Assembly (NCBI GenBank): GCA_016181525.1
Contig: JACOZD010000012.1
Coordinates: 1-40,931 of the forward strand
DNA length: 40,931 bases
Reading direction: 5' to 3'
Origin: Candidatus Tayloriibacteriota bacterium
GTDB lineage: Bacteria > Patescibacteriota > Minisyncoccia > Phycocordibacterales > JACOZD01
The notes under the pieces were generated by a model. That model did not search any database and had not been told where the DNA came from. It was given only the letters and a program-made list of their open reading frames with translations. Below are positions 24,821 to 32,843 of this stretch, one piece after another. Position 1 is the first letter of the stretch, and every line of letters starts with the position of its first letter. Made by a program: the position numbers and the translations under genes.

Positions 24821-25627
24821 ATGAACTTCAGGCGCGGCCCAATCTTGTTTGGCGCTCTGGCTTTGCTCATAGCCGCTGTTTTTATTGTCAAATTACGGAA
24901 CGAAAAGAAAACGATTCCACCATCGCCGCTATCCGAAAAAGCAAGCGCGTCAACTCCGGTCTCTGATAGTAAAGGTTTGTCGGCGGTCTCCGGAACCGGA
25001 GATTTTACCATCGAGAAAGTGCCCTTGAGGTCTTATCCCTCTCTCGCAAGACCCATCAAATTGCCGCCGGTTTTTGAAGGCCAAGCGGCCGAGAGCATGT
25101 TAGGGAGTATCAGCCGAACCTTGGCCATCCTCAAAAAAGACCCCGGTAACGTTAACGCCTGGTATGCTTTAGCTCTGAACAGAAAAATGATAAATGACTA
25201 CGCTGGAGCAGTCGAAATATGGGAGTTTCTAAAAGTTTCAGGCATTAAGGACTCTGCGGTTTTTGTGAATCTTGGGGAACTCTATCATCTATATCTCAAG
25301 AATTACGCCAAATCAGAGTTGAATTACAGAATGGCTATTTCAAAGTTGCCAGTCAATTTGTCCTCTTACAGCGGTTTGCATGAGCTGTATAAGTACTCAT
25401 ACAAAAAGGAGACTGCCGCGGCGGCCGATATTCTCAAAGAGGGTATCTCCAAAAACCCGGAAGCCATTGATTTGATGGTGCTTTTGGCTCGGTATTATGA
25501 GGAGAAAAAAGACTTCGTTTCGGCGCGTTTGTATTATGAGAAGGCCGCGGCGGAGGCAAGGAGGCAGGGAGACATTTCCCGCGCTGATTTGATTGAAAAA
25601 GATTTGAAAGCCCTTGATATGAGGTGA
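24821..25627 (+). CDS. Membrane-anchored TPR protein
   Basis: The 268 residues have an N-terminal signal anchor (GPILFGALALLIAAVFIVKL), then a Pro/Ser linker, then helical TPR units: GNVNAWYALALNRKMINDYA, DSAVFVNLGELYHLYLKNYA, AIDLMVLLARYYEEKKDFVS. The ATG at 24821 is chosen because an earlier in-frame start would put the upstream terminator inside the gene. TPR repeats mediate protein contacts, here probably outside the membrane near the surface layer. The last two codons and the stop (ATGAGGTGA) come from a REP palindrome, so the original C-terminus may have been altered. Confidence 0.75.
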   Translation: MNFRRGPILFGALALLIAAVFIVKLRNEKKTIPPSPLSEKASASTPVSDSKGLSAVSGTGDFTIEKVPLRSYPSLARPIKLPPVFEGQAAESMLGSISRTLAILKKDPGNVNAWYALALNRKMINDYAGAVEIWEFLKVSGIKDSAVFVNLGELYHLYLKNYAKSELNYRMAISKLPVNLSSYSGLHELYKYSYKKETAAAADILKEGISKNPEAIDLMVLLARYYEEKKDFVSARLYYEKAAAEARRQGDISRADLIEKDLKALDMR

Positions 25628-25660
25628 CACCTCATAGCATAAGGTGACACCTCATAGCAT
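25619..25660. repeat. REP-like palindrome pair, copy 4
   Basis: ATGAGGTGACACCTCATAGCAT is followed by AAGGTGACACCTCATAGCAT. The layout is nearly identical to the pair at the right flank of the RAYT gene. It provides the stop codon of the upstream gene and ends 4 nt before a small ORF. Confidence 0.85.
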
Positions 25661-25664
25661 AATA

Positions 25665-25802
25665 ATGTTAGACAAAACCTCGTTTAAGTTTATAGTCGGC
25701 TTCGTGGCCATTTTGGCGGCGTCCTTCCTCCTTTTTTACTCCATTGACGAGTATCTCAAGGCCAAATCAGAAGCGGCACTCTCCGCGCCAGCTTCGCCTT
25801 AA
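25665..25802 (+). CDS. 45-residue single-pass membrane peptide
   Basis: The ORF begins MLDKTSFKFIVGFVAILAAS and has one hydrophobic helix (~8-25), then a charged, Ala/Pro-rich tail (EYLKAKSEAALSAPASP). It sits between two envelope genes in the same orientation. It has typical signal-anchor composition. No family is recognised, and its small size keeps confidence moderate. The REP pair immediately upstream may separate it from a former operon partner. Confidence 0.5.
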   Translation: MLDKTSFKFIVGFVAILAASFLLFYSIDEYLKAKSEAALSAPASP

Positions 25803-25835
25803 AGAGTCAATTTCTCATCTCTTAGACTCTCTTAG

Positions 25836-25874
25836 TTATCCACATGCTCTTTTGAGAGAGAGAGAGAGTATAAT
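25836..25874 (+). promoter_or_regulatory. TTATCCACA motif plus -10 box
   Basis: A perfect TTATCCACA (25836-25844) lies 24 nt before TATAAT (25869-25874), which ends 7 nt before the ATG at 25882. A GAGAGAGAGAG tract fills the space. Confidence 0.5.
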
Positions 25875-25881
25875 TTAGCTT

Positions 25882-26748
25882 ATGAGAAGATTTATTCATA
25901 AGGTACTGCGTTCAGCCGTATCTCATATTATTTTACTAGCTATTTTTATTGCTGCCACGGTCTCGGCCGCCACCACCATCAGCACTAACATCCAGACTGA
26001 CGGAACGCTTTCAGTCACCGGTGTCGGTCACTTCACAGATGATATAAATGTTTATGGAGGGAGTATTAATTTGGGCACCGGTTCGGCCAGCACTACTTTA
26101 ACCACGCTCTCCGAAACTCTTCTGTCTTTATCAGACGATCTTGATATCTATGGCGGGGAGCTCAACTTGGGCTCTGGCTCCGCCACCACCTCTCTGACAT
26201 CATCCGGCGGGCGCCTTGGTCTGGCCTCAACCTCTCCATGGGGATTTTACTCCATCGAGTCGCCCGGAGGCGCCACCGTTGGCACCGCTAATCCTATTTT
26301 TGTTGTCGGTGACCAGGGCACCACCTCTCCCTTTCTTTTTGTGAGCGGTAATAACGGCAATGTGGGGCTCGGTTCGACATCTCCGACCCAGGTTTTAAGT
26401 GTTACTGGTACCACTACCTCGAGTTTAGGTATGCGCATCGGCGCGACTGGTTCGGGAATCACCCAGCTTCGGTTTGGCACATGCACCTATAATCCCGGGG
26501 TGGCTATAAATGCGAGCACGACTGTCAGCACGAACTGCACCGGAGCTACGGGCGCGCAGACTTTCGACAGGGTATTCGTTACTCCGGTTGAGCTTGAGGC
26601 CGGACTGGTACTGGTAGCTGCTTCTTCTACTGCTGATGATGTCATCCAAGTGTCGGTTTTTAACACCGGTTGGAGAAATGGGGGCGCCTTGAACGGCGCT
26701 TCGGTTACACCGACGTCACGCAGCTGGTTCTGGATGGCTATCCGATAA
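25882..26748 (+). CDS. Secreted fibre-like repeat protein
   Basis: The 288 residues have a signal peptide (SHIILLAIFIAATVSAATTI). Ser/Thr/Gly-rich repeats follow: INVYGGSINLGTGSAST and LDIYGGELNLGSGSATT are clear tandem units, then GLASTSPWGFYSIESPGG and NVGLGSTSPTQVLSVTG. This pattern is like phage tail-fibre or beta-helical stalk proteins common in Parcubacteria. A C-terminal globular part ends in SRSWFWMAIR. It is likely exposed on the cell surface. The next gene starts 4 nt downstream. Confidence 0.7.
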   Translation: MRRFIHKVLRSAVSHIILLAIFIAATVSAATTISTNIQTDGTLSVTGVGHFTDDINVYGGSINLGTGSASTTLTTLSETLLSLSDDLDIYGGELNLGSGSATTSLTSSGGRLGLASTSPWGFYSIESPGGATVGTANPIFVVGDQGTTSPFLFVSGNNGNVGLGSTSPTQVLSVTGTTTSSLGMRIGATGSGITQLRFGTCTYNPGVAINASTTVSTNCTGATGAQTFDRVFVTPVELEAGLVLVAASSTADDVIQVSVFNTGWRNGGALNGASVTPTSRSWFWMAIR

Positions 26749-26752
26749 AATT

Positions 26753-27850
26753 ATGAGGCGCATTCTCGGCGTCGTAATTCTTTTATTGCTGCCGCTTCTG
26801 GTTTTTGCCGGCTATGCTGATGTTACTTTGACCACGGATGCCCAGTTTACCGTAAACGGTGTTACTTTGACCGTCTCTGGTTCAAGTGGCGCTGTGGAAA
26901 GAGTGAGAGTCGACGGCACTGCTCTTTCAATTGATTTGCAATACAATTCCAGTTTGACTGTTCGCTCGAGTGCCCGAAAGAGACTTCAGGTAAATGACAA
27001 TGATGTCGTATCCTCCACTGCCTGCGCAAGCTCTTATTCCGAAATAGTTTTGAAGTCGTCCTATATCCAACCAAAGGGGGTGAGCATTGAGCCGCAGTCT
27101 GACGCTTGTGACGCCGGCTCTTCTTCAAGTTCCTCTTCGAGCAACAGCACAGCCGGTTCTGGCGGGAGCGTTAGTGTGGAATCGCGCCCGCAGATAGTTT
27201 ATCCAGATGGCACAATTGTCTATTTGGAAGAGAAAAAGCCGGACGAAGTTCCTCTAGCTATTCCGGTTCAAAGAGAAGAGAAGAAGATTCAGCCGCGGAT
27301 ATTTTTGAGCAATTTCGGATACGGCGCGACTTCGGCTGATGTTCGCAAGCTCCAGGAGCTGTTTGCCCAAAATCCAGACATCTACCCGGAGGCAGTCATT
27401 TCCGGCTATTATGGGCCTCTCACCACAAGGGCTGTAGAGAGATTCCAGACCAAACACGGCATTGTAAGCGGCGGCAGTCCGGAGACGACCGGTTTCGGGT
27501 TTGTGGGGCCGAGAACCCGCGCTAAGCTCAACGAAATTTTCTCTGGGAATTTTCCCGGCCAGATGCCGAATTTTCAGCCGGAATCCCAAGCGGTATTCTC
27601 CAAACGTCTGGTGCGCGGGATAAGTGATCCAGACGTCAAGATGCTTCAGGTAATCTTAAATAGAGATAGGGATACTTCGCTGGCCCCAAACGGAGATGGT
27701 TCTCCGGGGCAGGAGACAGATTACTTTGGTGTTTTAACAGAGGCGGCGGTTAGGAAGTTCCAAGAGAAATATGGTATTGCCGGTCCTGGAGCTCTTGGGT
27801 ATGGTGAAGTGGGACCCAATACTAGGGCAAAGTTAAACGAGCTTCGTTAG
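26753..27850 (+). CDS. Secreted protein with two peptidoglycan-binding domains
   Basis: The 365 residues have a signal peptide (RRILGVVILLLLPLLVFAGY), then a beta-rich N-terminal region with a two-Cys segment. A Ser-only tract follows near residue 125 (SSSSSSSSNS). Two peptidoglycan-binding type 1 repeats come last: SADVRKLQELFAQNPDIYPE...YYGPLTTRAVERFQ and DVKMLQVILNRDRDTSLAPN...YFGVLTEAAVRKFQEKYG. It resembles the anchoring domain of the 1218-residue protein. It probably fastens the neighbouring secreted protein or layer to the wall. Confidence 0.8.
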   Translation: MRRILGVVILLLLPLLVFAGYADVTLTTDAQFTVNGVTLTVSGSSGAVERVRVDGTALSIDLQYNSSLTVRSSARKRLQVNDNDVVSSTACASSYSEIVLKSSYIQPKGVSIEPQSDACDAGSSSSSSSSNSTAGSGGSVSVESRPQIVYPDGTIVYLEEKKPDEVPLAIPVQREEKKIQPRIFLSNFGYGATSADVRKLQELFAQNPDIYPEAVISGYYGPLTTRAVERFQTKHGIVSGGSPETTGFGFVGPRTRAKLNEIFSGNFPGQMPNFQPESQAVFSKRLVRGISDPDVKMLQVILNRDRDTSLAPNGDGSPGQETDYFGVLTEAAVRKFQEKYGIAGPGALGYGEVGPNTRAKLNELR

Positions 27851-27861
27851 AATTTCTAGAT

Positions 27862-27889
27862 TTGACAGAGAATCATCGTTTGTTATATT
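27862..27889 (+). promoter_or_regulatory. Promoter of the rplJL operon
   Basis: TTGACA (27862-27867) and TATATT (27884-27889) have 16-nt spacing. Confidence 0.7.
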
Positions 27890-27984
27890 GGAGCTAATAG
27901 GCCAGAGACAAGAGACAGCGGAGTAACCGCGTAAGATCTCTCGAGGTTTATCTATTTTGTTTCGGCCTAAATAAGAGGTCGATT
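27890..27984 (+). promoter_or_regulatory. Ribosomal protein L10 leader (autoregulatory RNA)
   Basis: The 5' UTR of rplJ folds into an outer helix TAGGCC (27898-27903) / GGCCTA, enclosing GCGG-AGTAA-CCGC and further stems. Position, length and the AGAGACAAGAGACAG-type internal loop fit the L10 leader, to which the L10-L12 complex binds to repress its own operon. Assignment is by context and fold, not by a covariance model. Confidence 0.6.
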
Positions 27985-28473
27985 ATGGCAATATCCAAAG
28001 ACAAGAAAAAAGAGATAATCAAAAAAATCAAAGAGGCAGTGAGCGGAGCGGCCACGGTGGTTTTCGTGAATTTCAGGGGAGTGACAGTAAAAGAAGTTAT
28101 GGAGATGCGCCGGACCCTGCGGGCCGCTGGAGTCGGTTATTATGTGGCTAAGAAAACTCTCGTCGGCAGAGTTCTTGAGGATGAAAAGTTCTCCGGCGAG
28201 AGACCGGAGATTGTTGAAGGTGAGCTGGCACTGGCTTATGGAGCCGATATGGTGGCGCCAGCCAGGGAGATTTATAACTTCCAAAAGAAGTATGAGGACA
28301 GGATAAAAATTTTAGGCGGAGTTTTTGAAAGAAAGTATGAAACCGCTGAAGGAATCACTGCCTTGGCGAAAATCCCTTCACTTTCGGTTCTTATTGGTCG
28401 GTTTGTTAATCTTATAAACTCACCGCTGCAGAGGTTCGTCGTGGCGTTAAGCGAAATTAGCAGGAAAAAATAA
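27985..28473 (+). CDS. rplJ: 50S ribosomal protein uL10
   Basis: The 162 residues include [40 protein letters not shown] and [18 protein letters not shown], the uL10 fold that anchors the L12 stalk to 23S rRNA. The C-terminal helix carries the L12-binding region. Eight nt separate it from rplL. An L10-leader-like RNA precedes it. Confidence 0.95.
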   Translation: MAISKDKKKEIIKKIKEAVSGAATVVFVNFRGVTVKEVMEMRRTLRAAGVGYYVAKKTLVGRVLEDEKFSGERPEIVEGELALAYGADMVAPAREIYNFQKKYEDRIKILGGVFERKYETAEGITALAKIPSLSVLIGRFVNLINSPLQRFVVALSEISRKK

Positions 28474-28481
28474 CAATAACA

Positions 28482-28895
28482 ATGGCAGAAGAAACAAAAA
28501 ATAGCGAAGTTGTTGAGGTTCCAGACAAGTTCAAGTCTCTGGTAGAGACAGTCGAGAAAATGACTGTTCTGGAACTCAATGAGTTGGTCAAGGTTTTGGA
28601 GAAGAAATTCGGGGTGAGCGCGGCTGCAGTTGCCCTTGCCCCAGCCGGCGCCGCTCCTTCGGGAGCCGGCGCAGAAGAGGAGAAATCTATCTTCAATGTG
28701 GAGCTTACCGCTGCCGGCGGTCAGAAAATTGCCGTCATCAAGGCAATCAAGGAAGCTCTCGGGCTCGGCCTCAAAGAAGCCAAGGACCTCGTTGAAGCCG
28801 CTCCCAAGATTCTTAAGGAGGGTCTCAAGAAGGCCGATGCCGAGGAGCTTAAAAAGAAACTCGAGGCGGCGGGCGCCAAAGTGGAGTTGAAATAA
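28482..28895 (+). CDS. rplL: 50S ribosomal protein bL12
   Basis: The 137 residues include the N-terminal dimerisation domain ([20 protein letters not shown]), an Ala/Pro/Gly hinge, and the C-terminal factor-binding domain ([20 protein letters not shown] with [20 protein letters not shown]). It recruits translation factors to the ribosome. It is slightly longer than the E. coli protein, with an extended N-terminus. A strong terminator follows the stop. Confidence 0.96.
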   Translation: MAEETKNSEVVEVPDKFKSLVETVEKMTVLELNELVKVLEKKFGVSAAAVALAPAGAAPSGAGAEEEKSIFNVELTAAGGQKIAVIKAIKEALGLGLKEAKDLVEAAPKILKEGLKKADAEELKKKLEAAGAKVELK

Positions 28896-28928
28896 AGAAA
28901 AAAGCGAGGCGGCTCGCTTTTTTCTTTT
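28896..28928 (+). terminator. Rho-independent terminator of rplJL
   Basis: AAAAAAGCGAG, a GCGG loop, then CTCGCTTTTTTC form a stem ending in a T-run, right after the rplL stop. The A-tract on the other side makes it potentially bidirectional. Confidence 0.9.
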
Positions 28929-28956
28929 GTCAATGGTCAGTTTTTTCTTCTGGTGG

Positions 28957-28962
28957 TAGAAT
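28957..28962 (+). promoter_or_regulatory. -10 box, leaderless type
   Basis: TAGAAT ends 8 nt before the ATG at 28971. Confidence 0.45.
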
Positions 28963-28970
28963 CCGAAAAC

Positions 28971-29567
28971 ATGGAGACATTGTCCAAACTTTTCGGCGGG
29001 GCGGGGTATGTCAAGGCCATGCGGCTTTTTCTCTTTAACCCGGAGAGCGCCTTTGGGGCGCGGGAGGTGAGCGGTCGGAGCAAGATTTCTCTCTCCGAGG
29101 CCAAACGGGTTCTTACTCATCTCGAGCGAGCCGCCTTCATAAAACGCAGGTTGTTTCTGAAGGGCGACGGCCGGCGCGGCGGGATCGGTTTTTCTCTTGA
29201 CCAGAGCTTTCCTTATCTTTCTGAACTGCAGAACCTGCTCATAGACTCCGTTTTAATGAAAAACGAGGAGATAATGAGGCGTCTCGGCCGAGTCGGCAAA
29301 ATTAAGCTTATTATCAGCTCCGGCGTTTTTCTCCGAGAGTTCGACGACAGCCGGGTGGACCTCCTTATTGTAGGGGATAATATTCGGCGAAGTTCGCTTG
29401 AGAACGTCATTAAAACCATGGAGTCGGAAATAGGTAAAGAACTGCGCTACTCCGTGCTCAACACCGATGACTACAAATACCGGGCCAGTATCTGCGATAA
29501 GCTCATCCGGGATATTTTCGACTTTCCTCACTCGGTGGTCACGGACAAGATAGGGCTCTCTGGATAG
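28971..29567 (+). CDS. Winged-helix protein with nucleotidyltransferase-like C-terminus
   Basis: The 198 residues start METLSKLFGGAGYVKAMRLF. An N-terminal winged helix is seen in SAFGAREVSGRSKISLSEAK with RVLTHLERAAFIKRR. The C-terminal half, KIKLIISSGVFLREFDDSRV followed by DLLIVGDNI, resembles the small nucleotidyltransferase (MNT-like) fold, but the GSxxxxD catalytic pair is not evident, so it may be inactive. Such two-domain proteins are common in Parcubacteria and probably regulate transcription. The ATG at 28971 is favoured by TAGAAT 8 nt upstream. Confidence 0.6.
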   Translation: METLSKLFGGAGYVKAMRLFLFNPESAFGAREVSGRSKISLSEAKRVLTHLERAAFIKRRLFLKGDGRRGGIGFSLDQSFPYLSELQNLLIDSVLMKNEEIMRRLGRVGKIKLIISSGVFLREFDDSRVDLLIVGDNIRRSSLENVIKTMESEIGKELRYSVLNTDDYKYRASICDKLIRDIFDFPHSVVTDKIGLSG

Positions 29568-29588
29568 CTGTCGGCTTTCAGCTATCCA
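29563..29588. repeat. Inverted repeat, TAGCTGTC/GCTTTCAGCTA type
   Basis: GGATAGCTG and CAGCTATCC pair over 9 bp around TCGGCTTT. Related words occur in the recA-efp gap. The right arm runs into TATCCACA (29580-29587). Confidence 0.5.
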
Positions 29589-29669
29589 CACCCTCTTCGA
29601 ATCTTTCTTGCCAAGTGGTGGTACAATTATCAGCAGAAACAAAAAGGTCGTTTTGTACATTATGAGCTA

Positions 29670-30395
29670 ATGCGTTCATCAAAGGATGACGCGAAAAAAT
29701 ATTTTATGACGTTTTTTGAAAGATGGAATGAGGTTTTGTCAGACTCTTTTCTGCGGACCTGGGGAGGTGTGGCGGATTACCTTCCGAACATTGTGGCGGC
29801 TATTATAGTTTTTATAATCGGCTGGGTCATAGCCACTCTCATCGGTCGAGTTATCGCCCAACTTATCAGGCAGCTTAAGGTAGACAATGCCTTAAAGGCC
29901 TTAAAGGTCGATGTGGCGGTCGAGCATGCCGGGCTTAAGCTTGACTCGGGAGCTTTTTTGGGAGGTTTGGTTAAGTGGTTCATTATCATTGTCTTTTTGA
30001 TTGCCTCGCTTAACGCCCTCAAGCTCACCCAAGTAAACGAGTTTCTGATAAAAGTCGCCAACTACCTGCCTGATGTCATCGTGGCGGTCATCATTCTTTT
30101 GGCGGCAGTGGCCATCGCCGAGGTGATGCAAAAAATCGTGCTTGGCAGCGCCCGCTCGGCTCACTTGAAGTCGGCTCATTTTCTCGGCTCTATCACCAAA
30201 TGGTCGATATTGATTTTCGCTCTCTTCGTGGCCTTGAACCATTTACGCATCGGCGAGCCGTACTTTCAGATCCTCTTCCAGACAGTGATGCTCGGCCTCT
30301 CCATCGCTTTTGGTCTTTCCTTCGGTCTCGGCGGGCAGGATGCCGCTCGCGGCTTTGTAGACAAAGTCAGACATGAAATGACGGATAAATCTTGA
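29670..30395 (+). CDS. MscS-like / conserved-TM-helix membrane protein
   Basis: The 241 residues have about five hydrophobic helices. The repeated pattern YLPNIVAAIIVFIIGWVIAT and YLPDVIVAVIILLAAVAIAE is the conserved TM-helix repeat found in small mechanosensitive-channel relatives. The end LGLSIAFGLSFGLGGQDAAR matches the MscS pore-lining helix, but the cytoplasmic beta and vestibule domains are missing. It may form a minimal channel. A start at ATG 29706 is also possible. The gene is closed by a perfect hairpin terminator. Confidence 0.75.
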   Translation: MRSSKDDAKKYFMTFFERWNEVLSDSFLRTWGGVADYLPNIVAAIIVFIIGWVIATLIGRVIAQLIRQLKVDNALKALKVDVAVEHAGLKLDSGAFLGGLVKWFIIIVFLIASLNALKLTQVNEFLIKVANYLPDVIVAVIILLAAVAIAEVMQKIVLGSARSAHLKSAHFLGSITKWSILIFALFVALNHLRIGEPYFQILFQTVMLGLSIAFGLSFGLGGQDAARGFVDKVRHEMTDKS

Positions 30396-30421
30396 TAAGG
30401 GGTTTGTCTATAATCGGTCAT

Positions 30422-30458
30422 AAACCAGCCGTACTTTCATTGAAAGTACGGCTGGTTT
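30422..30458 (+). terminator. Hairpin terminator made of a CCAGCCGTA element
   Basis: CCAGCCGTACTTTCA (from 30425) and its exact complement surround one T, flanked by AAA and TTTT. It terminates the MscS-like gene 30 nt before the rRNA promoter. The arms belong to the same family as hairpins inside the 23S gene and its first intron. Confidence 0.85.
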
Positions 30459-30488
30459 TCACTTTTCCACAGTCCCCGATAATTCGGT

Positions 30489-30516
30489 TTGACTTTATTC
30501 AACCGGGGTATATAAT
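30489..30516 (+). promoter_or_regulatory. rRNA promoter
   Basis: TTGACT (30489-30494) and TATAAT (30511-30516) have 16-nt spacing. It starts the 23S-5S transcript, with about 230 nt of leader. TTTTCCACA lies at 30463-30471. Confidence 0.75.
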
Positions 30517-30588
30517 CCTTAGTGTTCAGATATGCTAAAAAACCACAATAACAAGCGGAAGAGGTGATGGCTCACTATATTGAAGCTC

Positions 30589-30636
30589 GTCTCTGGCCGC
30601 TTAAAGGAGCGGTTTTTTGTTGAGTTCCAGAGAGAC
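30589..30636 (+). promoter_or_regulatory. rRNA leader attenuator: terminator nested in a larger stem
   Basis: CCGCT-taaagg-AGCGG followed by TTTTTT (30597-30618) is a typical terminator. It is enclosed by GTCTCTGG (30589-30596) and CCAGAGAGAC (30627-30636), which pair with each other. A terminator ahead of 23S implies antitermination or attenuation of rRNA synthesis. Nothing in the sequence shows what releases it. Confidence 0.6.
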
Positions 30637-30682
30637 TGCAGCTTGAAAACTGAATAAATCTGTCAGATGAAAAGAATTCATT

Positions 30683-30700
30683 CCATCTGACAGACTGCAA
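30683..30700 (+). other. 23S processing stem, 5' strand
   Basis: CCATCTGACAGACTGCAA is the exact reverse complement of TTGCAGTCTGTCAGATGG at 36950-36967. The two bracket the 23S gene and should form the RNase III-type precursor stem. CTGTCAGATG at 30659 can also pair locally with CATCTGACAG, giving an alternative fold. Confidence 0.8.
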
Positions 30701-30916
30701 TTGTATCCCGTGGGGCCGTAGGCCTTTTACGGGATAAAGACGTATTTTCAGTGGTTACATGGTTTCCTAACAGGAAACCAAGGGCGTACGGCGGATGCCT
30801 TGGCTCTAAAAGGCGATGAAGGACGCAGCAAAGCTGCGATAAGCTCCGGGGAGGTGCCAAGCAACCTTTGATCCGGAGATTTCCGAATGGGGAAACCCCT
30901 CGTATTTATACGAGAT

Positions 30917-31000
30917 CCAGCCGTAATTTTTGGTCGGGATTAAGGTTTCGACCTTATTCCCGATCCAAGGTTGAACCTTGGGATCAAAAATTACGGCTGG
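30917..31000 (+). repeat. 23S expansion hairpin with CCAGCCGTAATTTTT arms
   Basis: CCAGCCGTAATTTTT and AAAAATTACGGCTGG pair. Between them lie two inner hairpins (TAAGGT-TTCG-ACCTTA type, and CCAAGGTT-GAACCTTGG), giving a three-way junction. It replaces a short E. coli hairpin in the domain I region after GGGGAAACCC. Confidence 0.75.
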
Positions 31001-31038
31001 AAGCGCACCCAGGGAAGTAAAACATTTCAGTACCTGGA

Positions 31039-31180
31039 GGAATAAAAAACAATCTGCTTTGTTTTTTATCCGGTTCCGCGAAAGCGGAAATGGCCGATGT
31101 TTTTCCGAGTTTTACGAGGAAAAACAGGCGATAGGGGAGAAAACAATTCTCGCCCCGGGCGAGAAACAAAGCAGGACATT
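31039..31180 (+). other. 23S expansion segment with four hairpins
   Basis: Between TACCTGGAGG and GTAGCGGCGAGCG, where E. coli has about 25 nt, four local stems follow one another: ATAAAAAAC/GTTTTTTAT, TTCCGC-GAAA-GCGGAA, GTTTTTCC/GGAAAAAC and TTCTCGCCCCGGGCGAGAA. It is part of the rRNA; I see no coding sequence in it. Confidence 0.6.
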
Positions 31181-31452
31181 CCGTAAGTAGCGGCGAGCGA
31201 AAACGGAGAAGCCTAGATTGAAAATTTCGCAAGAAATTTTTGAAGTTGGAAGAGAGCGACGTCGCATTTATTTGTGAGGAGAGTTACAAAATGTTTCGTT
31301 AGCTGAAGCATCTGGAAAGATGCACCCCAGAGGGTAATGGTCCCGTAAGCGAAAACGAAACATCTCTCTTGTTGCTTTTCTTGAGTACCTCAAGACACGA
31401 TAAGCTTGAGGGAATCAGCCGGAACTAACCGGCAAGGCTAAATACTTTTAGA

Positions 31453-31492
<40 letters not shown>

Positions 31493-31548
31493 CAGCCCGG
31501 TGAGGGCGGTGAAATAGACCTGAAACCGTATGCCTACAAGGAGTCATA

Positions 31549-31626
31549 GCTGGAAGCTAGACTCTGGATGCTGGCGGCTGGAAGATTTTTCTTTCCAGTT
31601 TCCAGTTTCTAGATTCTAGCTTCTGG
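31549..31626 (+). other. 23S expansion hairpin rich in CTGGA/TCCAG words
   Basis: GAAGCTAGA and TCTAGCTTC form the outer stem; CTGGAAGA and TTTCCAG form an inner one. It lies after CCGTATGCCTACAAG, where E. coli has a shorter hairpin. Confidence 0.55.
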
Positions 31627-32843
31627 TAGTGGCGTGCCTATTGAAGAATGAGCCAACGAGTTAATCCAGCCCCTTTGTTTAAGGGGTTAAAACCCTGGAG
31701 GCGTAGCGAAAGCGAGTCTTAATAGGGCGATTGTCCGCGGCAACGCGTGACAGGAGGGACTGGATTAGACCCGAAACCAGAGCGAGCTTGCCATGGGCAG
31801 GGTGAACTCCGTAGAAATACGGGAGGAGGCCCGAACGGGTTAGCCGTGCAATACTATCCGATGACCTGTGGCAAGAAGTGAAAAGCTAACCGAGCCTGGT
31901 AATAGCTGGTTCTCTCCGAAATAGCTTTTGGGCTAGCGTCGTGTGTTTCTTGCGGGGGTAGAGCACTGGATGGTTCGGACAGGGGGCAACCCCGCCAAAC
32001 CAATCAAACTCCGAATACCGCAAGTTAAAAGCGCGGCAGTTAGACCGTGGGGGCTAAGCTCCATTGGTCAAAAGGGAAACAGCCCGGACCTCCGGTTAAG
32101 GTCCCTAAATCCATGCTAAGTGCATCACAAGGTGGTGGATTTTCTCCGACAGTGAGGATGTAGGCTTAGAAGCAGCCATCATTTAAAGAAAGCGTAACAG
32201 CTCACTCATCGAGAGAGTCTGCGCCGAAGATAATCGGGGCTAAGCATGGTACCGAAACTGAGGATGTCAGCGCTTTGCGTTGACGTGGTAGGAGAGTTTT
32301 CGCATCTGTCCGCCAGAAATGGCGAGACAAAGCCGTGAAGCCTAAGCCGTGAGGCGGGGTGGAGCGTTGCGAAGTAAGAATGTTGGCACAAGTAACCACA
32401 ATGCGGGTGAGAACCCCGCACGCCGAAAGACCCAGGTTTCCTTGGCGATGACAATCAGCCAAGGGTTAGTCGGGCCTAAGCCGATGGCGAGAGCCGCAGG
32501 CAATGGACACACGGTTAATATTCCGTGACTTTTCCGTTTTTCGATGGGAGGACGGAGTTTAGTATGTTTAGCGCATTATTGGATTTGTGTTTGAGTTGTG
32601 AGGAAGCTTGCTAGGTAAATCCGGCAAGCGCATTAAATTGCGATTCCAAGCGATTCAAAAATATCGGAGGCAACTCCGATAAATTAAACAAAGCAGACTC
32701 CCGAGAAAATTCTCTAAGATTAAAAACGGGAAAACCGTACCGCAAACCGACACAGGTGGTCGCGTCGAGTAGACGAAGGCGAACGAGTGAGAGTTCCCCA
32801 AGGAACTCGGCAAAAAAGCAGCCGTAACTTCGGGATAAGGCTT

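Noticed and set aside
384-25660. CRISPR array from the repeated palindromes
   Set aside because: Copies are thousands of bases apart or directly tandem, with no regular spacers and no cas genes; REP-RAYT explains them.
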